Source: Verrucomicrobia bacterium UBA3761 (GTDB taxonomy: Bacteria; Verrucomicrobiota; Kiritimatiellia; RFP12; UBA1067). From it: a stretch of 30,033 nucleotides of DNA. The DNA lies in NCBI GenBank assembly GCA_002371135.1, contig DFGB01000076.1:1-30033 (forward strand), in the 5' to 3' direction. Positions 1-8,000 of this stretch are shown here, piece after piece. Every line of letters begins with the position of its first letter. The first letter of the stretch is position 1. A program made the position numbers and the translations under genes. Under the pieces are notes generated by a model. It was given only the letters and a program-made list of their open reading frames with translations, was not told where the DNA came from and made no database searches.

Positions 1-2008
1 CGTTCATCATGAACTTCATGTTGCCCGTGCCGGAAGCCTCCATGCCCGCGAGCGAAATCTGTTCGGAGACGTTCGAGGCGGGGATGATCTTCTCCGCGAG
101 CGAAACGCGGTAGTCCGGCAGGAACGCGACGGAGAGCTTTTCGCGGGTGCGCGGGTTGGAGTTGACGACGCCCGCGATGCCGTGGATGAAGCGGATGATG
201 AGCTTCGCCATGTAATACCCGGGCGCCGCCTTGGCCGCGAAAATGAACGAGCGCGGCACGGGGTCGAACTTCGGATCGCTCACGAGGCGGTTGTAGAAGA
301 TGATGATGTAGAGCGCGAGAAGAAGCTGGCGCTTGTACTCGTGCAGACGCTTGACCTGGACGTCGAAAATCGCCGTCGGGTCGAGCTTCACGCCGAGGTT
401 GCCCATCACCCAGTTCGAGAGCATCCTCTTGTTCGAATCCTTGATCTTGGCGAGCGCCGAGAGGAAAGCCTTGTCGGACGTGAACTTTTCGAGCTTCTTG
501 AGTTCATCAAGCTCGGTAATCCACTTGTCGCCGATGGATTCGGTGATAAGCTGCGCGAGGGCGGGGTTCGCCTTGAGCAGCCAGCGGCGCGGCGTGATGC
601 CGTTCGTGATGTTCACGAACTTCTCCGGCCAGAGCTCGTAGAAATCCTTGAAAAGCGATTCCTTGAGAATCCGCGTGTGGAGCTCGGCGACGCCGTTGAC
701 GGAGGAGCTGGCCACGAGGCACATGTTGGCCATGCGGACGTAGCGCTCGCCGCTCTCGTCGATGAGCGACATTCTCTGCAGGCGCTTGATGTCGCCGGGA
801 TACATCGCGGAAATCTTCTGGAGGAAACGCCCGTTGATTTCGTAGATGATCTGCAGGTGGCGCGGGAGGATGCGCTCCATCATCGCGACGGGCCACTTTT
901 CGAGCGCCTCGGGGAGGATGGTGTGGTTGGTGTAGCCGACGGTGCGCGTCGTGAGATCCCACGCCTTGTCCCACTCCATGCCCTCCTTGTCGATGAAGAT
1001 GCGCATGAGCTCGGGGATGACGAGCGCGGGATGGGTTTCGTTGAGATGGATGAACACCTTGTCCGGGAGCGCCTCCCAGCCGGTGTTCGTCTCCTGGTAG
1101 CGGCGGAGGATGTCCTTGAGCGAACAGGCGACGAAGAAATACTGCTGGCGGAGGCGGAGTTCCTTGCCGGCCGTCGTATTGTCGTTGGGGTAGAGGACCT
1201 TGGTGAGGTTCTCGGCGAGCACCTTCGTCTCGACCGCTTCGACGTACGAACCCTTGTTGAAGTCTGCGAGATCGAACTCGTCTACGGCCTTCGCGCTCCA
1301 GAGGCGGAGGGAGTTCACGGCATTGCGGTAGCCGACGATCGGCAGATCGTAAGGAAAGCCCTCGACCTGCTCCGCCGGCTCCCAGCGCCACTGCTGGCGG
1401 CCCTTGGAATTTGTATAGACGACGCGTCCGCCGAAATGCACGATCTGCGAATGCTCCGGGCGCTCCATCTCCCACGGATAGCCGTTCTTGAGCCAGGCGT
1501 CGGGCTCTTCGACCTGGTTGCCGTCTACTATCTTCTGGCGGAAGATGCCGTAGTCGTATCTGAGGCCGTAGCCGGTACCGGCGATATCGAGGGTGGACAT
1601 TGAATCGAGGTAGCACGCGGCGAGGCGCCCGAGGCCGCCGTTGCCGAGGCCGGCGTCGGTCTCGTAGTCGCGGAGATCGTTCCAGTCGATGCCGTAGTCC
1701 TTGAGGGCTTCGCGGCAGAGCTGGTCGGCCTTGAGGTTGATGACGTTGTTCCCGAGAAGCCGCCCCATGAGGAACTCGAGGCTGAGGTAGTAGACGCGCT
1801 TGACATTCTTGTCGCGGTAGAGCGCCTGGGTCGATATCCAGCGCTCGACGATGCGGTCGCGTACGGCATTGGCGAACGCCGTATACTGGTCGCGCGGGGT
1901 CATGCGCGATTCTTCCTTGCCGATGGAGTAGCGAAGATGCCAGGCGAAGTCCTCTTTCAGTCCTTCGACGGTCATCTCTACGCGGCGGTCTTTCTTCGTT
2001 GTTTTCAT
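1..2008 (-). CDS. glgP: Glycogen/starch phosphorylase, 3' end outside window
   Basis: Cytosolic PLP enzyme that releases glucose-1-phosphate from alpha-1,4-glucans. The reading frame stays open for 669 codons from ATG at 2006-2008 to the window edge, about four fifths of a usual ~820-residue phosphorylase. Family landmarks are in order: YLSLEFLMGR near residue 70, GNGGLGRLAACYLDS near 125, HLNETHPAL, TNHTILPEALEKWP, NITNGITPRRW, VQVKRLHEYKRQ, and finally EASGTGNMKFMMN, where the Lys at codon 14-16 (about residue 665) is the PLP Schiff-base lysine. A Shine-Dalgarno AGGAAG lies about 5 nt before the ATG. Upstream is an octamer palindrome and then another minus-strand gene, so it may have its own promoter or be read through from 4770. 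No defect is visible in the part present. Confidence 0.96.
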   Translation of the reverse strand, partial: MKTTKKDRRVEMTVEGLKEDFAWHLRYSIGKEESRMTPRDQYTAFANAVRDRIVERWISTQALYRDKNVKRVYYLSLEFLMGRLLGNNVINLKADQLCREALKDYGIDWNDLRDYETDAGLGNGGLGRLAACYLDSMSTLDIAGTGYGLRYDYGIFRQKIVDGNQVEEPDAWLKNGYPWEMERPEHSQIVHFGGRVVYTNSKGRQQWRWEPAEQVEGFPYDLPIVGYRNAVNSLRLWSAKAVDEFDLADFNKGSYVEAVETKVLAENLTKVLYPNDNTTAGKELRLRQQYFFVACSLKDILRRYQETNTGWEALPDKVFIHLNETHPALVIPELMRIFIDKEGMEWDKAWDLTTRTVGYTNHTILPEALEKWPVAMMERILPRHLQIIYEINGRFLQKISAMYPGDIKRLQRMSLIDESGERYVRMANMCLVASSSVNGVAELHTRILKESLFKDFYELWPEKFVNITNGITPRRWLLKANPALAQLITESIGDKWITELDELKKLEKFTSDKAFLSALAKIKDSNKRMLSNWVMGNLGVKLDPTAIFDVQVKRLHEYKRQLLLALYIIIFYNRLVSDPKFDPVPRSFIFAAKAAPGYYMAKLIIRFIHGIAGVVNSNPRTREKLSVAFLPDYRVSLAEKIIPASNVSEQISLAGMEASGTGNMKFMMN

Positions 2009-2020
2009 AAGCTTCCTACA

Positions 2021-2161
2021 AAAGTTGAAAAGTTGAAAAGTTGAAAGGTTGAAAAGTTGAAAAGTTGAAAAGTTAAAAGTCCAGAACCTCTTGAACTTCT
2101 AGATCATCTAGTACTTGAGAGAACTTTTCAACTTTTCAACCTTTCAACTTTTCAACTTTTC
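2021..2161. repeat. Octamer inverted-repeat element (RGTTGAAA type)
   Basis: Tandem copies of the octamer GTTGAAAA/GTTGAAAG run rightwards from about 2021 to 2078, and the reverse complement runs from 2124 to 2161. Positions 2027-2064 and 2124-2161 are perfect inverted 38-base arms. The middle holds a small CTAGATCATCTAG palindrome. The right arm runs into the TGA stop (2160-2162) of the neighbouring minus-strand gene. It could fold as a long hairpin between the two genes and act as a transcript end or processing site. That role is inference. Confidence 0.9.
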
Positions 2162-3278
2162 AGAACAATTTCTTGAACGCGTCGACGGCGGCGCCGCCGA
2201 CGTCCTTGACGCCTTCCACGGCCTTGCCGGCGCCGGTGCCGACGGCGTCGATCGCGGCGCCGCCCATGTTGCCGACGGCGTCGATAGCCTGGCCGCCGAC
2301 ATTGCCGACCGCCTTCACCGCGCCAGTGCCGGCCTCGCCGACCGTCTTCATCGCGCCGCCGCCGGCGTTGCCGACGGAATCAAGCACCCCGGCACCGGCG
2401 TTGCCCGCGTTCTTCAGCGCATCCATGCCGGCGTTGCCCGCGTTCTTCAACGCATCCATGCCGGCGTCGCCCGCGTTCTTCAATGCGTCCGCGCCGGCTT
2501 CGCCAAGCGCGTTCACCGTATCGACGCCGAGATTGATCGCCCCCTTGCCGAGATCGCCCAGCGCGCCGCCGATCGCCGTCATCGCGCTCTGCACCTTCGT
2601 GAAGACCTGCTCCCAGACGTCCGCGAGCGTCGCGCCCTCGGGCTTGTCCGCGCCGATTCCTTCGAGCACGATAGGCGGCAGCGGGATCGGGACCATGCCG
2701 ATCTTGACCGTGATGTTCTTAAGCGTCAGCTTGTCGATTACGACCTTCGTCTCCTCTGCGGCCTCTTCGACCTTCTCCGCGGCGGGCTCCTTCGCAGGGG
2801 CCTGCGCTTCCTGCGCGGCGGAGGGCGTCTCGACGTCGCCAGCGGACGTCTCGACCGCCTCGTCTTCGCCGATGGCGTTATTGGCGAGCTGAATGAAGTT
2901 GTCGGCCGTGATCGTCGTCACGACGAGCAAGCCGTCGAGCGTGATATCCTCGATGTGGATCTTCTTCGTGAAGACGCTGAGCGGTTTGAGCCTGACGTCG
3001 AATTTGCCGAGTTCGACGCAGTTCTCCTGCGTGAAGTTGGAGTTCGTCGGGTTCGCGAGTTTCATGTCGCCCACGTGCAGAGAGCCGGAATACTGGTTCA
3101 AGCCGAACTCGTTCAGGCGGAAATTCGTCTTGACTATTCCCGGCACGACGGAGTTCGCAACTCCCGTCGCCGCAGGGCCTATCCACAGCGGCAGCGCGAG
3201 AAACGCCAGCAACACGAGGCCGATGATGGCCACGAGCAACCAAAATACGACCTTGAGGGTCTTCTTTATGAATTTCAT
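2160..3278 (-). CDS. Membrane-anchored AsmA-like protein with C-terminal 11-residue repeats
   Basis: 372 residues. A short basic N-terminus is followed by one hydrophobic segment (about 9-34), so it is probably anchored in the inner membrane with the rest outside the cytoplasm. Residues 35-135 are beta-rich and read like the N-terminal repeat of AsmA-type proteins (KPLSVFTKKIHIEDITLDG); this is a weak family call. An acidic Ala/Glu/Pro linker (137-178) follows, then a second short beta segment. From residue 264 to the end there are ten consecutive 11-residue units of type DALKNAGNAGM / QAIDAVGNMGG with no gaps, ending in AFKKLF. At DNA level three units near 2401-2490 are almost identical 33-bp copies. 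The ATG overlaps the TGA of the upstream gene (ATGA), so translation is probably coupled. The stop codon is formed by the adjacent octamer repeat. Confidence 0.85.
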   Translation of the reverse strand: MKFIKKTLKVVFWLLVAIIGLVLLAFLALPLWIGPAATGVANSVVPGIVKTNFRLNEFGLNQYSGSLHVGDMKLANPTNSNFTQENCVELGKFDVRLKPLSVFTKKIHIEDITLDGLLVVTTITADNFIQLANNAIGEDEAVETSAGDVETPSAAQEAQAPAKEPAAEKVEEAAEETKVVIDKLTLKNITVKIGMVPIPLPPIVLEGIGADKPEGATLADVWEQVFTKVQSAMTAIGGALGDLGKGAINLGVDTVNALGEAGADALKNAGDAGMDALKNAGNAGMDALKNAGNAGAGVLDSVGNAGGGAMKTVGEAGTGAVKAVGNVGGQAIDAVGNMGGAAIDAVGTGAGKAVEGVKDVGGAAVDAFKKLF

Positions 3279-3919
3279 GATAGTTTCTCCACTGTGATTT
3301 TAGTCCGGTGACCGGACCCTAAAGTTTCGACTTCGAGGACGTTGGGCGCCCAACGCTCGCCAAATTTCTTGATGCGCGTGCCCCAGAGGCGGCGCACGGC
3401 CTTGCCCGCGGCGAGTTCCTCGGCCTGCATCATCGCGCCGGTCTTCCTGTCGACCCAGACGCGGACGAGCCGCTCGCCCTTCTTCATCAGTATCACGCTG
3501 CACGTCTGGCCGTGCACGGTCTCCGACTCGCGCTCGGCGTCGTAGCCGAAATCGTCCCACCAGAGGTAGTCGAGCGTAAGATCGCTCCACGTGACGTCGG
3601 TGCCGAGGATGCGGCCGGACTTCTCGAACGGCACGTCGTTGCCGTCGCCGTCGACTACGCGCAGTTTCGTCTCGCCGTTCTCGCGCGAGAGTGCGTAGCT
3701 GTATTCCTTCTGAACAATGCCCTTGCGGTTGCGGAGGATGATGCGACCGGAGATTTCGACGTTTGCGGGGACCATCGTGCGGCATTGTTCGACGAGGCTC
3801 TGCGGCGTCGCCGCCTCATCGCCGCCGCGCGAAACGAGCGGGCACGGCGCGAGAAGCCACGCGGCGCCAAGGAGGACCATGCGCCGTGCAAAACCGCCTC
3901 TCGCAATCGACCGCGTCAT
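3275..3919 (-). CDS. Secreted LolA-like / outer-membrane lipoprotein-sorting-like protein
   Basis: 214 residues. The N-terminus has a twin-basic start (MTRSIARGGFARRM) and a hydrophobic stretch to about residue 25, consistent with a signal peptide. The mature part is a run of amphipathic strands with WSDLTLDYLWWDD, a Cys-containing CSVILMKKG strand, VRVWVDRKTGAMMQAEEL and a closing RTKITVEKL strand. This is the pattern of the LolA-fold outer-membrane lipoprotein-sorting family, in which one long half-barrel carries lipid or lipoprotein. It sits between a TPR protein and an AsmA-like protein with 4-bp overlaps on both sides (ATGA at 3916-3919 and 3275-3278), so the three are almost certainly one operon with an envelope role. 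The exact cargo cannot be read from sequence. An ordinary DUF-type periplasmic protein is the alternative. Confidence 0.72.
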   Translation of the reverse strand: MTRSIARGGFARRMVLLGAAWLLAPCPLVSRGGDEAATPQSLVEQCRTMVPANVEISGRIILRNRKGIVQKEYSYALSRENGETKLRVVDGDGNDVPFEKSGRILGTDVTWSDLTLDYLWWDDFGYDAERESETVHGQTCSVILMKKGERLVRVWVDRKTGAMMQAEELAAGKAVRRLWGTRIKKFGERWAPNVLEVETLGSGHRTKITVEKLS

Positions 3920-4770
3920 TTCGCTACAAGCGCCTCCAGTCTGGAATCCACCGGCCCGCCGTGCGCGCGGCCCGTCTTGTAGTAAAGCGCGGCGGCCTCC
4001 TTGTCGTTCCGCGCGGCAAGCACCACGCGCGCCATGTTGTAGTATGCGTAGTAGCTGCGGGGATTGGCCTGGGTGCAGCGGTAAAGCGTCCGCTCCGCGC
4101 TCGCGTAGTCCTTCTCCGCCATCTGGACGCGGGCGAGGAGATTGAGCGCCGCCACATCGCCCGGACGCGCCTTGAGAATCCCGGCGATCTTCGCTTTCGC
4201 GCCGTCCCTGTCGCCTCGCTTGAACGCCTCCACGGCCTCGGTGATGGGCTTCTTTGCGGCCTGCGGCTGCGCCGGAGCGGCCGCCGGAGCGCCGCGGACG
4301 CCTTCGACTTCGAGGATGTCGGTGTTCGGTGCCGCGCCGGGCCTGCCGCTGCGCGCGTTCTTCGCCGCTTCAACGCGCTTCGAATATTCCTTTTCGAGCG
4401 CCGCCGTGTCGGTCATAACGACTTTCTTCGAATTCGAACGCGCCTCTTTCAAGAGAAGCGAATCGATTGCCGAATTCGCATACGCCCTCTTCGATTTGAG
4501 AGAAGCGAACTCCGGCTTGTCTACGCGGTCGGGGTTTTCGAGCTCCACGCGGTCGAGCTCCGCAAGCGCCTTGCGGTATTCGGCGATGGCCTCGTCGACC
4601 TTCCCGTCTTCGGCGAAATCCGACGCGTTGTCGATGAGAATGCTCGCAGGCTCCAGCAAATCGGACATGCGAGGCTTGGCGGACGAGCCACCACCGAATG
4701 GCCACCACCACGACGCCAACGCGCACTGCGCGGTCAGCAAGACCGCGAAATATAGACATTTTTTGCCCAT
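3916..4770 (-). CDS. Secreted TPR-repeat protein, first gene of the envelope operon
   Basis: 284 residues. A short signal peptide (about 1-19, ending ALA before SWWWPFGGG) precedes an alpha-helical segment with one TPR-like unit (about 43-75). A low-complexity Ala/Pro linker (about 155-175) follows, then at least three TPR units between about 176 and 275 (AVEAFKRGDRDGAKAKIAGIL..., ALNLLARVQMAEKDYASAERTL..., YAYYNMARVVLAARNDKEAAALYY...). TPRs are protein-interaction scaffolds, so this is likely a periplasmic adaptor for the LolA-like and AsmA-like products encoded just downstream. The ATG lies 9 nt after a clear -10 box, leaving only a leader of a few nucleotides and no Shine-Dalgarno; see the promoter entry at 4780. 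The stop overlaps the next start as ATGA. Confidence 0.85.
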   Translation of the reverse strand: MGKKCLYFAVLLTAQCALASWWWPFGGGSSAKPRMSDLLEPASILIDNASDFAEDGKVDEAIAEYRKALAELDRVELENPDRVDKPEFASLKSKRAYANSAIDSLLLKEARSNSKKVVMTDTAALEKEYSKRVEAAKNARSGRPGAAPNTDILEVEGVRGAPAAAPAQPQAAKKPITEAVEAFKRGDRDGAKAKIAGILKARPGDVAALNLLARVQMAEKDYASAERTLYRCTQANPRSYYAYYNMARVVLAARNDKEAAALYYKTGRAHGGPVDSRLEALVAK

Positions 4771-4779
4771 TGCCCGTAT

Positions 4780-4808
4780 ATTATACCATATTCCCGGGCG
4801 CGTGACTA
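4780..4808 (-). promoter_or_regulatory. Extended -10 promoter of the TPR/LolA-like/AsmA-like operon
   Basis: On the minus strand, TGGTATAAT (4788-4780) is a perfect extended -10. A weak -35 candidate TAGTCA (4808-4803) stands 17 bases upstream. Only 9 bases separate TATAAT from the ATG at 4770, so the transcript should begin just a few nucleotides before the start codon or at it. Confidence 0.75.
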
Positions 4809-4820
4809 GAGAGAGAGAGA

Positions 4821-5027
4821 AATTTTCGATTTTCGATTTTTCGATTTTCGATTTATTTCAAGCATCTCGTTTTTAATCGCAGAGACGCAGAGGCGCAGAG
4901 TTTATCGATAAAGCCTAGGAAACTCTGCGTCTCTGCGTCTCTGCGATTAAAAACGAGATGCTTGAAATAAATCGAAAATCGTAAATCGTAAATCGCAAAT
5001 CGAAAAATCGCAAATCGCAAATCGCGC
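4821..5027. repeat. Long palindromic element with CTCTGCGT core and TCGATTT/AATCGTA flanks
   Basis: Positions 4842-4903 and 4920-4981 are inverted arms of 62 bases with a single mismatch, separated by a 16-base loop that contains ATCGAT. Each arm holds, from loop outwards, a CTCTGCGT/ACGCAGAG run, a conserved AAACGAGATGCTTGAAATAAAT block and AATCG-type heptamers. The heptamers continue beyond the right arm to about 5027. The same modules recur at 15030-15100, 18103-18250 and 19190-19320, so this is a dispersed family. It fills the gap between the TPR operon promoter and the stop of the glycosidase fusion. Confidence 0.93.
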
Positions 5028-5032
5028 TTGGC

Positions 5033-8000
5033 TCACTTGCCGTAGGCGCGGATTTCGAATATCTGCGCTCTCGGGTCTCCCCATGTTTCCGTCACGACGA
5101 CGCGGAGCGCAGTCGCTTCGCAGAGCGGGAAATCGTGGACGGCGAGCCGGCGCCAGTTGTCTTTGACTTCGGCGACGCAACGCCACTCGCCGCCGGAAAG
5201 AACTTCGACGCGATACGCCTTGACGAGCGTGCGCGGCATGGGGAAGTCCGGCTTACGCTGCTGCAGGTCGCTGTTGAAGGTGATGCGCACCTGGGCGATC
5301 GCGGCGGGCTTGGCGAAGTCGAGCCGTATCCACTGTGGCAGCGGCTTTTTAGGGTCCGACGCCCAGCCGTGGGCGATGTCGAGCACAGGGCGCGAGATGC
5401 CGTCGACGACGCTTTGCGGCGTCGCGCCTTCCACGTAGAGCCAGCCGTCGTGCCCGACGCGTTTGCTCGGGTGGGCGATATGATAGGTCTTCGTGAACCA
5501 TTCTACCGGGTCGGACATCTTGAAAAACATTCTGTCGCACGAGGAACTTGCCGTCGCTCTCGCCGAGCGAGCGACGTCCGCCGGGTCTTCGTTTTCAATG
5601 GCCGGGATGTAGAGATCGTCCTTGACGAGGCGCTGTTGCAGTTCCGCGATGTGACGCTCGCCGAACTCCTTCGGGGTTTCGCCGCGCCTGACGCATTCGG
5701 CGGCGGCGGTCCCGCAGACCTGCCCGAGAGTCGCCAGGGTGGACATTACGCGAATGGAGCCGAGCGCCATGTGGGTCGCGCTCTGGCAGCGCCCGGCGAA
5801 GAAGAAATTGTCGAGCGCGCCCGAGTAGAGGACGCGATATGGAATGGAGTAGATCGGGAGCGGAGGGTGGTGCTTCCAGTAGCCGTCGCTTTTCACGGCC
5901 TTCATGCCGAGCGGGTCGTGCGTATCCATCGGCCAGCCGCCGTAGGAAATGCGGTCCGGGAACATGCGCGCGGACTTCTCGTCGTTGCCGGTCATCACGT
6001 AATCGCCGACAAGCCGCAGCGTCTCGCGCCGTCCGTCGATGAACGGCACGGACAAAAGTTCCTCGTTCGCGAGGAGTGCGCGGTGCTCCCATTCGTTTTT
6101 GCCCCAGCCCCAGAACGCCACGTAGTAGCGTATAAGTTCGTCGCGCGCCGCCTCCGGGTCGGCGAAGTCGTCCACATCGCCCGGGTGTTCCAGCCACCAC
6201 ATGGGCGAGAAGCCGCCGTATTTGTGGACGACCGGCTTGAGGTTGCGCGTGAAGCCCTGGGGCAGCACCTTCGCCCATGCGGGCGTTTCGAACTTGACGC
6301 TCGCGTCGCGGACTGCGGAGTCGAAGCGGAAGCGGCCGTCGGAGAGCGAACCGCTCATCGTGGCGGAGTCGGCGGCGCCGGGCGCCTCGGCCTCTGCGAA
6401 CTTGTCTCGCGCCTCGCGTCCCGTCATATATGGAAGGCCCGCGTAGTAGCCGAGCCAGCCGTCGCCGGTGCAGTCGATGAACATTTTGCCGCGAAAGCGC
6501 GTCCACTTGCCGTCGAGCGTGCCGCGCGCGAGAACGGCGGAGATCCTGCGAAAGCGCTTCTCCACGCGCATGACACGGCGCGAGGGGAATATGGTCAGAT
6601 TCCGCTCGTCCCGGGCGAGTGCGCGGAACGCGTCGGACATTGTCGCGTTTCCGCCGAGCGCGAGGCGCTTGAGCTGCGCCTCCTCTATGATGCCCGTCTC
6701 CCGCGCGTTTGGATGTTCCACGCTGGCGCCTTCGATCTGCACTTTGATTTCGGAACTTGCGTTGCCGCCGAGGACGGCGCGGTCGTGGACGAGCGCGACG
6801 CGAGCGCCGGAACGCGCGGCGGCGAGCGCCGCGCACGTCCCCGCCGTCCCCGCGCCGACGACAACGACGTCGTATTCGCCTCCGTCCGCGACCGCGCACG
6901 GGAGGCCGCGCCCGTCCGGGACCGACGGGAGGGCCGCCGCGTCGCCACGCGTCAGCATCACGGCATCGCAGCGCGCGAACCAGCCGCTCTTGTCGACGAG
7001 GCGCAGCTCGACCTTCCCGCGGGGCAATTCAAACTCTCCCGCATCCTCCCAGACCCACCCGGCCTCGCCCGACGCGCCCAGCACGCGCGACTCGCGACCG
7101 CCGAGCGCCACCGCAAACTTTCCAGGGTGGTGCTCCGGTATCCAATCCTTCGTTCGAACACGGCAGCGCCAGACTCCGGACTCGGGTATTTCTATTATCG
7201 TTGCCGCGTCGTCCACGGGCCGCCCGGCGCTCGGGGCAATCAGGTATGCACTGCCCATCTTGTGGGTGAACTGCGTATCGACCTTCCAGCCGCCTTTCTC
7301 CGCGAAATCCTCCGCTTCGACGAAAACGCAATCTTTCTGCAGCCCCGCGCGCGAAGGATACATCGCCTCTGCGACTTCGCGCACGGCCGCGACCATTTCG
7401 GGATACGGCGCGTCGGCGACATCAAGGAAGCCTATCTGGTAATTCTCGCCGTCGGAGCGTCCCGTGAGCGGTTGGTCCTTCCACTGGAACCAGTGCGTAC
7501 CGACGACGCGCGGATTGGCGAGGCAGCTTCGCACGTATGTCTTGAAAGCCTCCGCGCGCGAGGCCTGGTCCTTCACCGGGACGAGCCCCGCGTGGAACAT
7601 GCCGCGGTCGAGCGCGCCGAAGTGGAACTCGCCGTTCAAGAGCGGTTTGTCTTCGGCGTCCGCGGGCAAATCGCGGTCGAACGTTTTTGAATAGACGTTC
7701 ACCGATACGACATCGGCGTGGCGCGCACAGGCGCGGTATACATCCGGCGACCCCCACGCGAGGCGCGAACCTAGATACAGGTGGTTGGGCAATTCTTCGT
7801 GGACGATCCGCGCGACCGTCGCGTAGTAGCACTCGGCCACGTCCGCAATGCCGGGAAGCTCAGGAGAATCCCAAGAAAGTTCGTTGTCCACGAAAACGCC
7901 GATGCACCAAGGATCGTCCTTCATTTTCGCCGCCAGGCGCCGTGCTCGTTCGCGCAATATCCGCTCGAACTCGGGATGTCCGGGGTCTGGCAGCGGCCCC

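Noticed and set aside
182..1603. A 473-codon plus-strand frame at the left end
   Set aside because: It is antisense to glycogen phosphorylase, whose motifs run through the whole stretch.
5135..7690. An 851-codon open frame on the plus strand opposite the glycosidase fusion
   Set aside because: It mirrors a well supported gene with clear domains and shows no signal peptide, domain or ribosome site of its own.
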